Positions 35,801 through 48,147 of a DNA stretch of 64,000 bases are shown in pieces. The notes under the pieces were generated by a model, which saw only the letters and a list, made by a program, of their open reading frames with translations, made no database searches and was not told the origin of the DNA. Position numbers and translations under genes: made by a program. Source of the DNA: Triops longicaudatus (taxonomy: Eukaryota; Arthropoda; Branchiopoda; Notostraca; Triopsidae); contig JAGQDJ010000128.1 of NCBI GenBank assembly GCA_022885665.1, forward strand, positions 124,001 to 188,000, written 5' to 3'. Each line of letters begins with the position of its first letter. The stretch's first letter is position 1.

Positions 35801-38800
35801 TCATTTATCAAGCTTAAGCATATCACAAGCTTATACTAGTGACCTAAACTGGCTTCGGCTTTACGGTATTAGCACAAACTTTAGTTTAAGTGGCAAGCAA
35901 CTGATACTTCAACGAAAAGTAGGAAACCCATAAGATTTTCTAGAACTCAGCAAATTACGAGCGTAGGGACTCGACAAGAAAACTGCAGGTGACTTACCGT
36001 CTTCGTAACGCGGGGGTAATAGTCGCACGAAGGCACGGAAGGATTTGCCCAACTCGGGTTGTTGAAGGTTGTTACACCAGCCAGTCATTGTTCTAAAGAG
36101 CGAGGTATGATCGCAGGGCAAGGTTTGCTCGTCACACTGGAAAATCTTCGGGATATCCACCACATCGCTCACGTCAATATTCGGCAACACGTTGACGATG
36201 TCCTGCAAGCTGTGCGGTTGCCTGGCTCCGCTCTCGCTGTCCTTTTGCCTGTTATTTTATTATATTTATTTAACAAGATCTTTACCCATTAAAAATTGAA
36301 GAATGTTAAGAATTGAAGTCATAGCCTAAAAAATGACCTAAAATGCGTGATCGTCGTGATCTGGACGACTTCTATTGTGAATTCTAGTGATAAAGAATAT
36401 AGGAAGTTCACGTACCCGCCCAAGAAAGAGTTGACGAATCTCTTGGACGCAAACTGAAGCACACGAGAGATGTTCGCAATCAAAGTAGCTTGGCGTTTAG
36501 GACGGCTGAAGCTGAACGAAGTACCGGCAGGTGATTTCGGATCAGCCACACGACCTTAAATCGCCCAAAACAAAATCCAAAATAAAATAAAAATAAAGCA
36601 ACGTGTTTAAAAATTCCAAAAAAAGGGTTTAACGCTCTGGACAGTCTCCATATTGGTTTAGTAATTTTTCAACAAGAACAACCATATAAAGCCACACCCC
36701 CAACTGGTTTCCTCCCTCTCCTGGCAAACTACGTGTCCGAAACTAGCCAAAAGAAGACTACAGAAGAGGTCCACATCCAGAAGAAAGCCCATTTTAAGTC
36801 GTAAAAAGCGTCTGATGGGTGTGTAAAAGTCTTACGTTGGGCCACCAAGTCGACTTCAAAGTCATGGAGTAAGTCAGCGGCTTCATGGCCTCGCAGTAAC
36901 GAGTCTTCTAACCAGTCCTGGCTCAGTCTTGATGCAGGCAACCTGGGCACTGATTGGCTACTCACATTATCACCTATGACGTCATCGGTTTCTTCATCGT
37001 CGTCGTATTCGTCCGGTCCCAGGAGCTGATCCAGCTCGAGTTCGAGGTCGTAGGCCGTGGCAGCGGCCGGGAGGGTGGGGTAGGGCGAAGGCTGGCGCTT
37101 CACCTTCGGGGCGGAGCCATGGGCGACGTCAGAGTCGGTTTGACGGGCCTCGGGGTAGATCAAGGGCCGCAGGAAAGGGAGCCATTGGGGGTGGGCTGCC
37201 ATTAAAGACAGCAATGGGGAGGAGCGAGAGTGGGAGGTGCGAACCAAGGGGGGTAAAATAGGCACCTCGAAGTCTTCTGGTGAGTTAGGTCGAAGGTCAA
37301 GTCAGAGTTGAGTCTTTTTTTTAGTTTTTCATTACATAAAACGTCAAGTTTAGGAAAAATTGTTCGAAAATTAGAAAGGAAAATAATGAAATTTGTTAAA
37401 TGAAGACTTGGGTTAGAATACAATTCGTCGAGTTGAACAGAGATTTGTTGAGGTAATACGGGTAGTTGGCTTACCTTCGGTGAATAAGTCTTCTTCTTGC
37501 ATGAGAACGTCAGCAGCTTCACGCCGGGCTCGCGTGACGGAATCTTCGAGCAAATGGGGCGGCACGACAAAGTTCGGCGACGCGGTTTTCCACGGTTTGA
37601 GGTTCAAGCGGGACAAAACGTCATCGTTGCACGAAACTTCCGCGTTTCTGAAACAAAGATGTTCGTTATTGCACTAGCAGCTACTAAGTGAAACTTAGCG
37701 CACTAAAAGCAACGGAAAATGCTTTAATGATACTTTGTCTAAAAAAAAATCTAAAAAAATATCCAAACATACAAATGTACTTTATATTTAAATATATAAA
37801 ATGAAGTATGTTAATTAAACCTAAAAATACCCTTAGACGTAAAAAAATAGATATTTTGATGATTAAAAAAGGCGTGAAAACATTTGGGTAAATGTAGGAA
37901 TCCTTAAAAAATAGGAAAAAAGACTATTTAAAAAAGTCAAAAAACACGACGAAAAAAATTCTGAAATTACAAACTCTAAGGAAAATTTTTAAAATTAATC
38001 ACTTACAAGAAAGGATCCGTCTTCAAGAAAACTTTGGGCTGCAGGAAGCTGAGGCCGTCGCTGTTGTCACAGATCAAACGCGCTAACGTCACTTTCCTCA
38101 AGTTGTGCAATTGTTCTGAAACATAAACATAAAATCAATTAATGTTCTCTTCGAATTTTCTTTTAATATGGTTTTGTTAAAAAAGCGCAATTTACTTCAG
38201 TTTTCGTTGTTTTGCATATTTCTTTTAGCTTTCAATTGCTTCAAGATCTCAGTTAAAATTTGGTTCAGTTCAAAGTTCAGTTTCAACTTAGAAAGTTTTG
38301 TTACTTTCTTGAAAGAATTATTTTATCATTACAGTTATCATACTGTCTCAATTAACATACCTTTTGTAAACGAAGACGGAGGCAGCTCGTTTTCGTACCA
38401 GTAACGGTCACCACGACGCAAGTAATGGAATTGGCGCGCCAGCAAGCAGCCCAAAGTTGGCCCGACTACTGCGCCATCTAGCGGTTTCTCAGCTAAGCCT
38501 CCAGTAAATAAGTCCACATCGTCGACAGTTCTAAAGAAATGACAAAGAATTAGCAACAAATACACTTATTTTATCAAAATGTAACATTAGGTGATAAAAA
38601 AAGAACATTAGAAACGGTTAAGTCCAAAAAACTGCAAAATTTAAGTGAGAACACTGAAATATTCCAACCCACTGATCTTTCAAGCGTTCAAAATTGACAC
38701 TAAACCTGTTACGAGTGTGCAGACTGGTTGTACACAAAAAGACGTTATCTTATCGGTTGACTTATTGAACACCAAACATGGCGGCTTGCCTTTAAGCATT

Positions 38801-41800
38801 CTATACTGTAGTTTCTCTTTGTTTTAAATCGATGCGCGCCATCTTACGGGAGCACCGTCGTAAGCATTACAGAAACTAACGTTTAAAAAAGAAGTTTCTC
38901 GTATAGGACGCCATCATTCGTGAAATATATAGATAATGTGCTTTGTTACTTGTAAACGCCTTGGAGGGCAGCAATAGAGGGCGTGGTCATGACGTCAGAC
39001 AGACCGGCGAAGGCAGTAACTTTCGTCAAACCGCAGAAGGCTCGCCATTGATTGTAGCCAGGAATACCATGATCTCTTCCGTGTTGGACAATATGCGCTG
39101 CCATGTCGAATTGACCTTTCAAGTTCAAAATAAACAAAAATCGTAAATCATTATTCTCACAATCATACAGCCATCTAGCGGTTATTACAGTGACTAAAAT
39201 TCGAGAAACGCTAGAAACGGACACGGAACTCATTTCTTTACCTTTAACGCCAGGATTGCCTTCAATCAAATTGTTCATAAACGGATCTTCTTGCTGAGCT
39301 TGCGTGCGTAAAAGACCTTCTAAGATTTGGTCGAACGCTCCGGGCGTGTACAGCGCAAACGGGGCGTAAAAGGACGACTTTGGTACAGGTTTCGTCCCTG
39401 CCGACAGTTGCGCTGGCATCAATGACGTCACAAAGCGTAAAGCCCCCGCTGCTACGCTGTTAGCCACGCCTGCATTGATGTTTATGTCGTAACCCGTGAA
39501 ATAGCCTGAGGCTTCTGGCTCCAAACCGTACTTGTCCATCATTTCCTAGTAAAATGGAATAAATAAGCAAACTCTATAGAATATTCACTCTTGAAAACGC
39601 AAAAATCTCGAAAATTCCTTAAGAAACAAACTAAAAAAAATGTAAAAATGATAACGCAATGTTTAAAATAAAAATATTCTTTAAAACATAAAAATACTTT
39701 GTTTTGCTTTTTCGTATTAGACACAACCAATTTTCTATGCATTGTCATATTAAAAAAATCATACAAAATTCCTTACTTTGCCTAAAACGACTGGTAGGAA
39801 CTCATTGTACGTGATATGTTGGATTTCGGCTGCTAGGATGCGCCTGGCTTCTTGGAACAACATCTCGTCGGCCCAGTGAGGATTCAACAATGACAATTCG
39901 GTAGCCAAGCGATTATGTTCCCTCACGAGCAACAAATGCAAGCTCGTTAGCTCCACGTGTTCATTGATTCTGACATCTCCACCGTCAAAGCAGGCTAAAG
40001 ACGGTACTCGGCCGGTACCGACATTGCAGTCGACAGTGATGTTGCTCGGAGGCAACAACCCTTTGCGACTATTGTTAGGTCCTGATTGAGTTTTTAACAA
40101 TCCGCCTCTAAAAAGCCTCAAATCGTCCGCTTCTTCTGAAGAAGCTCCATAGATGGCAGAAGCGTCCAAGAATGACGTCACTTGGTTGATTTGTTCTCTA
40201 GGGCCTAAGGTACAGCCCACCCGGGGGGCGGTGCCTGAACGGACGTACTCTTGGCAAAAGGCGTTTTGGGGCTCAAAAAAGCTGGCGTTGTTTACAATAG
40301 GAAAACATTCGGGATGCGTTTCGCTAGGGTTGAGATTGCAGCAACGGAGGCGTTGACCTTGGAACCCTGCCATCTGGGGAGTGTGAGACACATCGTGCCA
40401 CACGTACTCGCCCCATAAGGCTGTCATGGCAGTTAAGTGAGCGTGGGTTTTGTTGGCTGAAGTGGCAGTGACGTCAGTGTGCACGCGGCTAGAAACTAAG
40501 CGCGGTACAGGAAGGTTAGCAGCGCCACCACGGGGGATGCTGACGCCGTCAGCGTACTCTGGTGGCAGGAAACGCAAATAACGTGTGTTGGCGTTCCCCC
40601 AGCGCGGGTTTTGCACGTTGTTGCAATAACCGTTGTAAGCACGGTATTTGCGAGGCTGGCATGGGAAATCTACCTCCAGAGGGCACTGGGTTGAAAGCAC
40701 GGTGCCACGAATATCCGAAGTCGGTAAACCGTAGGTTACTTGCGAGGCAGTTAGATGGTGCCTGAATGGAAATAGATTTTTTAAAGTTTTTTTTTTCAAA
40801 AGTAAATAAAACAAAAGTGATCAGAGGCAAGAACGAAATTTACAGTGAACATCGTCAATGAACTAAAACCTCAAATAAACAAAAACAAATCGAAAACGTG
40901 GGAAAGGAATGCAAAAAAAAAACTAAGGCGTCTAACTATGACCATAAAAACGGGTACGGATATATAACGCAGAGCCGTCAGCACGTACTAGTTTTTTACG
41001 GACTTTAGTGAAAACTGAAGCTAATCACAAGAATTTTGCGTGAAAAGGGTAGTACTTTCTTAATGACTCTTAAATCCTATAAAGAGCAAAATATAATAAC
41101 CAAATTACTCATCTACTATCGAATTTTCTGCACCACAATTTTAAGGCTGACATCGAAAGTGAAATTGTGATAGTCATAATAAACTAATACAGTTATACAG
41201 GTGATGTCCATAGTGTCGTACCAGTTTTTTATGACCATTGGTTAAACATTGCAAAGACAATTCACATAAAAATACAGCTTCAGTGTTACAGTATAGGTAA
41301 TTCTATCTTACCCAGTGCCGATTACTTTTGTAGCTTCTTCGGCGATTAAAGCAATCCTTGAGATATTTTTGGCCACGATTTTGGTTTTGTGCGAAGCGGC
41401 CATAAACCACGCAGCGGTGGCGGGCTCCAATCTTGCGCGACCTGAATTACCAAATATTTTTTTTTATATTTCTTTCTTCAAGAATTTGACTTTGAAATCT
41501 CCTCTTGACCACAAATTTCATATATTTTTTACGACATTAATTTTTTTTAAAAAAATAATTTCTTTAGATTGTTTTAAAAAAATATTTTTATAAAATATAA
41601 AAAGAAAATAAAAACAAAACAATAAAAAACGGTTAAAAATCTAAAAAACTTCTTTAAATTTTGCATAAAAGAATTCTTTAGATAGTAAAAAATGAAGAAA
41701 AAATACGATACAAAAAAAAAATAATTAAACTCACCATTGGCGGCTAACGCCGGTTCGATGGCATCAAATCGTTGTTGAATGGTGGCCGCGGCTTTGGCAA

Positions 41801-42113
41801 CGGTTTGGGCGACCTCTTTAGGCGGCAGAGGTGGCATGGACACCTCCAAATGGTTAGTAATGGGCGAAATGTTCTTGGCAGGCCGCAAGTGTTGCGTTTG
41901 GTGCCGCGTGGCGGCGACATCGCGCTTGGAACGTGCTTTCGTCCACGTAAAAGGCGGCAAAACCACAGGATCCACCATATAAGGCGCAGGAAGGCCGTTG
42001 AGGTCTTCTTCTGCGTGATTTCCACCGGCCTCTGAAGTCAACCCCAAGGTCACGCTTAAAACTACGCAAGCTAGGGTGAGCCACCCTCGCCCGAACCACG
42101 TTTTCGTTGACAT
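32804..42113 (-). CDS. Secreted double-domain animal haem peroxidase
   Basis: Fifteen exons, about 1704 residues: 42113-41735, 41441-41312, 40761-39777, 39545-39242, 39115-38950, 38530-38361, 38115-38007, 37647-37475, 37276-36836, 36554-36416, 36248-35998, 35532-34975, 34653-34072, 33939-33531, 33122-32804. All junctions are GT-AG and phase-consistent. A signal peptide is followed by two An_peroxidase domains (about 190-755 and 1045-1600) and a VWC-like Cys-rich tail (CTCTKEGPIC, ISNC). Domain 1 keeps distal His (WGEYVWHDVS), Arg and Glu (DVRINE) but has ALRFVTSL where the proximal haem-ligand motif F-R-x-G-H should be; its ester-forming Asp is Trp. Domain 2 keeps all: GQILDHDI, DTRASE, FRFGHSLL. 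An acidic segment (DEYDDDEETDD) links them. Architecture resembles insect two-domain peroxidases such as Drosophila CG10211 (from memory). Likely role: extracellular oxidation or cross-linking, with domain 2 catalytic. Confidence 0.9.
40942..41001. repeat. Hairpin element 1 (peroxidase intron 2)
   Basis: TAAAAACGGGTAC, 27-nt spacer, GTACTAGTTTTTTAC. Flank ACGGAC on the right. Confidence 0.7.
41175..41233. repeat. Hairpin element 2 (peroxidase intron 2)
   Basis: Degenerate left arm CATAATAAACTAATAC, 27-nt spacer, GTACCAGTTTTTTATG. Confidence 0.6.
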
Positions 42114-42934
42114 TCTAGACAGAAATTACGAAATTCGTTCAGTTACTTGCAATCAATGCTCAACCAATAATAAAATTACTTTCAACACTTGAAATAATGA
42201 ATCTTTTAAAATCCATAGCTTAAAGTAACAGCAATAGTGGCAATAGCAAGAATAACAACTTTTAAATTAACAATAATTAATAAGTAATAACAATAATAAA
42301 CATATTAATAAACAAAATTCTAAATAAAATAAAATCGTGCAACAACAAAGAACACAAGAATTGTGAATTTAAGAAATTTGAGTTATTTGGCAATTTTTAC
42401 CATGACGAACGGGAATTTTTTAAACAAAAAAATTCTTAAATGACATGGGAAAGTGGAAATGGTAACAAATAGAGAAATAGATTACATTACTGAGGGAAAC
42501 AAGGGAAATTAAATAGAACACGAAGTTTTGGTCAAGTAAAGAGAAAGGTATTTGGTTTTTTGCTTGGGATGGCATGTATATCTGTGTGCTAACGGAGCGG
42601 GGAAAGTGGGGCACCGGGGAAAGTGGATGGCTCTACTGGTAATGTTAGGGAGCATCAACCCATCAGTGTCCTTATCCTATCCTAGAACCCATCTATCCAT
42701 CGATCCCGGAAGTGTCGATGACCGACAAATTCTTGTTGCTTCGAAAACGGTTGAAATTTGCGAATTTTCTTTCATAGAAAAAAATAAATATATTTACATA
42801 TTTACTTTTTTTAAAAAATATAAGGAGCAACATGGCATTTATTTGCAGCCAATTTTAATAATACCACTCGACGTGATCAATTTAATTTTTTTAGGTATGT
42901 TTACAATGAAATAGATAGGATGTTACGGTCATGT

Positions 42935-42994
42935 TCATAAGAAACTGGTACAGCGTAAGGAGTTTTAGCATCAGATTTGTACCACTTTTTTATT
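42935..42994. repeat. Hairpin element 3 (upstream of peroxidase)
   Basis: TCATAAGAAACTGGTAC, 27-nt spacer, GTACCACTTTTTTA. Confidence 0.7.
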
Positions 42995-44312
42995 TACATT
43001 TTAAGGAATGTGCGATGTTTGCATTGTCGGGGAATCTTAAGAGAAAGTTGGGAAGGTAAACGACTTGGGTGAAATGCAAATTGCATTGGAAGGTGTTGTA
43101 AGCCTAAAAAGTGGCTCAACAACGGATGGGGAAACGAGTTTGCTTTTTTGTCTGGTGAATCCTTCGGCGGGGAATTTTCCAAAAAGTGAAAATTTCGTGC
43201 GGGGAACAAGAGCGTGAAACTTTCGTTGAAATATTTCGTAATCGCATGTTTCATACTTTAAAATTATGGATATTTTAATACTTACATGTTATCTAATGGT
43301 GTATTTAAAAAAATAGCAATTAAAAATATAATCGTAAATTTATAGAAGTTTAGAAATGTCCAATTTCAAAGAAAGCGCCTCTAAATATATTTTAAATAAA
43401 TACATAATGAATTAACGCAATGCTATTAAATTACACTGAAATTTATTAAATTGAAATACTAAACGTGAAGGGTTCGATTTCTTTCTAAATATGAAAAGAA
43501 AAAATCTTTGTTTCGGAAGACCATTGTGAACCCACTGACCTAATTTTAAGACTTTCTCAAAAACATCCTTTGAAGATACACTTGAGCACGCCGGGCAACT
43601 TACTAAGCAAAAAATATTCAAATCAAAATAAAATTTGCTATTTAAATGAAATAATATTATCCAATTTAAAATACCGCAATGTGTTAGCGTATTCCATTGA
43701 GATTCACTCTAATCGTTAAAATACTCCTATTTTAGAATAACTCCTTATTTAAACAATAAACCTATTTACGGTAAAATTAATTAATTACAATACTAAATTA
43801 ATGTAATTTAAGATTAAGTTTATATATCATAGTAACATAGGTAAATTAATATATTAAGTATACCAAGGTAAGCTTTCAAGTAATGCCCACTGCACTGAAT
43901 TTGCAAGGAAAGCAAAAATTTCGAAATGTCACTTCAAAAATTTCCACGTCACTGGATGACAATGCAAACTGCCATTTACCTTAGTCACTTTAACAAATAG
44001 TCAAAGTTCAGTCGCTTCCGACAGTGTTGTGTCATTTCTCTCGTCCACCCCCGCTTCACAAGAATGAAAAACGAACTCAAAAATTTACCTGCAATTTGCG
44101 GCTTCCATTAGCACATTATAATTCCAATCACAGCACTGAAACTAATTCACGATGTTTTCCGAAACAAAAAATTCCCGAATATTTTCTCCCAAATAAGGAA
44201 TTGGCACTAGATTTCTATTCCTGAAAAAAGTAAAGTAAAATGTTCAGGGTTGTGAGCGGTTCCACGTCCGCTGCTCATCTGAGGGACTTTTGTATCTAAA
44301 CTTGGTTGTTAC

Positions 44313-44620
44313 CTGGCTCGCCAGTCCTCCGACACCAATGGACGTAACCAGCAACGCGGAAACCGAAACACCAAAAGGAGACGCAGCAGAAGCGTAATCT
44401 TCCACATTGGCCTCCGGCGGAAGAGAAAGGTGTGTTATGTTGTGTGGTGGATGTAGGCATATACCATCCCAAGAGGTAGCAAAAGAAACCCCCCACAAGC
44501 TGAAGGCAGCTAGCCACAGTGACCGAAAAGAGAGAGGTTTCCCTTAGGAATCTTAAAGAGAGAGTATTTGAATAAAGAAATTTCGTTCGAGATCTTTCAT
44601 GCTCTTCTTCCGTCAATCCG
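44313..44620 (-). promoter_or_regulatory. Possible 5'UTR exon of the peroxidase
   Basis: A GC-richer block on the minus strand ends in a strong donor, GAGCCAG/GTAACA (44313). The peroxidase ATG at 42113 is immediately preceded by TTTCTGTCTAG/A, an acceptor with nothing upstream to join. Splicing 44313 to 42114 would give a 5'UTR intron of about 2.2 kb. This is inference from splice signals only. Confidence 0.35.
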
Positions 44621-44742
44621 GAACCGTTTCCCTATTGTCGCGCACTGTTGCGACTTCTGGAATTTATGATTTCAAACTTTTCAATCACTAACGGTTGAAT
44701 TCTTCTTCCGTCGTTCTGTACCGTTTTGCCATTGTTGTGTGC
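44601..44742. repeat. Imperfect 100-bp tandem repeat
   Basis: 44601-44643 and 44699-44742 share CTTCTTCCGTC, ACCGTTT and ATTGT in the same spacing, with several substitutions. Confidence 0.55.
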
Positions 44743-44939
44743 TCCCAAGATTTCTGAATGACTTGTAACGGTAGAATTCTTAAAGGATAACAGATGACGG
44801 AACCAAGAATCTAACGATAGTGTCATAATTCCTAGCAGTAATTCTTGAATTATTCTTTAATAGAATTGCAAAGGTTTTATTCCAAACCAGTGTAGACCTG
44901 TACAAATCGTATTGTACGATCGTAGTGCGCATTTCGTCT

Positions 44940-45700
44940 GTAGTATATAACGTATTTTTCAAAAGTAGAAATGTTTTGTGTAAATTTCGTGCAGCAGTGT
45001 TTAAGGGTATATTTCATATATAGAATTATGTATTGTGTGTATTTCATGTGTAGTATAATGTGTGGTGTATACTTGTTGATATTGTGTAGTGTATATTTGT
45101 TGTGTTTATTTCGTACTGGCATGTGTTAGATGAGCTTTTGTGGGTGAACCTCGGTATTATGACTCGTTTGGTGTCTGTTATGAGATTTCCTCTGATGCAC
45201 TTGATATGTTTTTACGTGTGATGTGTTAAGAGTTCATTTAGAAGCATTAATCCACTTATCTTCGCGGAACGTCACATGTTGTTATGTTACTATGTGATAT
45301 TTGTTGCTCATCACTTCTTTTTTGACAATTTCTAACGCTGACGTAATACAGATTTACGTCCACTTTGTCACGTTAACTGTAATTTGTTGCTACACTCATC
45401 CATCAATATATGAATTTAACAGCAAATTACGTTTATGGATGTTTTATGGAAGTGATGCAGTAAGGATTGTATATGAGCATTGTATCTGAACATTTTATGT
45501 ATTGTATGTTCTATATATAGCATTGTGTATACATCTAATGTAGTCTATCGTACGTACGGTGTTGAACATATATTTTTGCAATTATAGTTCCATGGCTGTG
45601 AATGTAGCATTTATGTAGTGTGGATTCTGTGTTGTGTCTAACATTGGTATATGTGTATTTTATGTATTGCATGTATGGTGTTTTCATTTTTGCAGTTATA
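44940..45700. repeat. Degenerate TG-rich low-complexity DNA
   Basis: Repeated words GTGTATTTCATGTGTAGT, TGTATTGTATGT and GTGTGGTGTATA recur irregularly. The composition is strongly T/G-biased compared with the flanks. No gene seen. Confidence 0.6.
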
Positions 45701-45715
45701 ATCTTTGAATGATTA

Positions 45716-45750
45716 CCCTGCTAGCTCAGTCGATAGAGCCATTAATCTTC
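45716..45750 (+). pseudogene. 5' half of a tRNA (Lys-like), truncated
   Basis: CCCTGCTAGCTCAGTCGATAGAGC is a good tRNA D-arm and A-box (45722-45732), followed by a TTAATCTT anticodon-loop-like piece that is shortened. No B-box or 3' half follows, so it is not a working tRNA gene. CTT-like remnants suggest tRNA-Lys origin. Confidence 0.6.
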
Positions 45751-47727
45751 CACTATTTTTATTCTCAAATTGAAACTGGCGTTAACATAGCTCATTGCCG
45801 TTTGTTTATCGTTAATAATTTTTGAAATCTTCTAACTACTTATATTTACCTTTAGCACCTACCTTTCCTAATGAATGGTCCAATGTTCAAACACTCTTCT
45901 AAATATTTACAGAAAATGTCGTACTCTACTTAAATTCTCCTAACTACTGTTTCCTTACATCTACCTTACTTTCAGAAAAATTCGATTTCCGTGAGTATTC
46001 TGTTAGCATCTTAACCTTCATTTTTCTTGTATTTGTTTTACATCAAAACCTGAAACGAAAAATCATTTAATTGTTTTGGTGTTCCAAAGTAAATCCACAA
46101 GCTCCAGCGGGTTTTCATCAAGGGTTCCCAGACATCTAGCATCTAAAAAATTCCTAAACAAAAAGAAGAAACAAACACAAATCACGTTCAATTCATAAAG
46201 CAGGAAAAGTCGTTTACGAAAAGACAAAAGCCTCGGAAAAGTGTAAAATTCGTCTTGAATCACCTAGTAACATGTCTTTTGTGACACGCGAGTGAGAAGA
46301 GGTACGAAAAGTGGGGTGAAACGGGCGATAGAGAGAAAGAGAAGCGCCCAAGTCGCTTAGCTGAAAGTGGCTCAGTGTGTCACAGAGAAATCCGGGACGA
46401 GTTGCATCTTTTTCTTTGCTTCTCGAAAGCTGAGCGAAAGAGAGATGGTTTCCCAGCTGTAGATAGATTTCGATACACTGAGAAAGGAAGGGGAAATTTC
46501 TTTCGCTGCATACGACACATTAACAATGAAAAAAAAAAGGTGGCGATGAAGATGAGCACGGAGGTATTACCAAGGACGACCACTTCCAAACCATTTCCTT
46601 CGTTCCTTTCGGAAACAGCCTTGGCTTTTTATTTTTCTTTCAAGCGCCAAAAGACGATGATTGTCTTTTCATGACGAAACACCTCCCAAAAGGAAGACCA
46701 GCAAGCGAGAGAAAGAAGCATCTTTGCGCCTTAAGGCAGAGAATCGCCCAAAAAGTCATAAACACAAAAAAGGTTCAGGGTCTTTTTATTTCAGGGTAAA
46801 CCAGGTAAACTGCTTCTAACGAGACAACTCTCGCTGATTTCTGAATAGCGAACGAGCCTTTCAAAGAACAACCTTTGTTTGCGCACGTATGTGAATCGGC
46901 ACAGAGAACAAAACACTTTATAGCAGATAACATACCTACCCGAAAAACTATGGAAACCTACAATTATGTCAGTTATGCTCGTTTTTCCCTCACAAAGGAT
47001 CCTTTCGACGGAAAGATTTCCTTGAATTCGTGCGCAAACCCTTACGTGAGACAGAACTCCGATTTTATCAACTCCATTCATGAAAATGTAACATTATCTC
47101 AACCACTGCTATTCTTTTCATTTTTAACAGAAATTTTCCCACGAAAATGCTAACTAGAAAATAAATGCACAGAAAATGTGTAAAGACAATTAAATATTAC
47201 ATCAAAAGCAATTATGCTGATTCGGAATAATCGAGAACTAATTTTGAATAATCAAATTCAAAAATGAGGAAATCGAAAAATTGTAATTCAGCACGATTTC
47301 TTTCTTAAGCTGAAAGTTTTTGTCAAATATTCTATGAATTTAGATTTCTAAGCCAGTTTTTTTTCTGTAGTAACTTGCCTTACAGAATGCGAAAATCAGA
47401 ACGCCATGTGTTAACTGCTCACAAAAACAGAGCGTTATTTTAATTCATACAAAATACTAGTTTTTCCTTATCCTGAATACTGCCCAACAACTTTTTATAA
47501 CATCACAACCCTTGAAATGGCACACCTATGAATTCTCGTGAATTGTAGGTCTTCCGCGAATTTATTCGTAGAATATTATAGAAGTAGTAAGAAAGTGTGA
47601 TACACAGGGACTGTCAATTTTCAAGTACTAATTTTAAGGATACTGAATTAAATGTGTGCCAAGTAGCTATTTATATTTCCAAACTATTTATCTGCGCTGA
47701 AAACAATCAAGATTCCTATGTTATGGG

Positions 47728-47784
47728 TAATAAAAAATGGTACTGACAGACTGCGATTGCCCATTAACACGTACCACATTTTAG
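47728..47784. repeat. Hairpin element 4 (downstream of GLRX3)
   Basis: TAATAAAAAATGGTAC, 27-nt spacer, GTACCACATTTTAG. Confidence 0.7.
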
Positions 47785-47910
47785 GAACATTAGAAGAAAC
47801 GCAACTTCTTATTATTTTCATTAACAAAGCTTGAAAATTAAGATTAATTTAAAATTCAACTAAAAATCCCAGACTTTAACTACGAGTTCACTGGGCAAAT
47901 TGGTGTCGGT

Positions 47911-47968
47911 CATAAAAAAGTGGTACTGGTATGCAGGAATACACCATAAGGGCGTACCAGTTTTATTG
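47911..47968. repeat. Hairpin element 5 (downstream of GLRX3)
   Basis: CATAAAAAAGTGGTAC, 27-nt spacer, GTACCAGTTTTATTG. Lies about 180 bp past the GLRX3 stop, possibly in its 3'UTR. Confidence 0.7.
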
Positions 47969-48147
47969 GACAGTTCAACAATGAATATCCACGAGCCCAG
48001 AAAATGGTTTTCGATTTGTAGGATATTTTGTAAGCGTAAAAAACGATAAATGAACGTAGTAAAGATGACAAATAAGACCAACATGATGAAAGTATGCACA
48101 ACGTCGAGAAGAAAAGGTGGCTTACCTAACAGTATTGAATTAAAGGT

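Larger units (their letters stand above)
42114..48147. other. Six kb without a recognisable coding gene
   Basis: Between the peroxidase start and the GLRX3 stop codon I find only short ORFs without family resemblance. The stretch contains hairpin elements (42935, 47728, 47911), a possible UTR exon (44313-44620), an imperfect tandem repeat (44601-44742), degenerate TG-rich DNA (44940-45700), a tRNA fragment (45716) and a purine-rich GC-richer patch (46270-46790) that I cannot explain. Confidence 0.6.

Noticed and set aside
42552..42914. Plus-strand ORF of 120 codons upstream of the peroxidase
   Set aside because: Low-complexity tail, no domain, no splice context.
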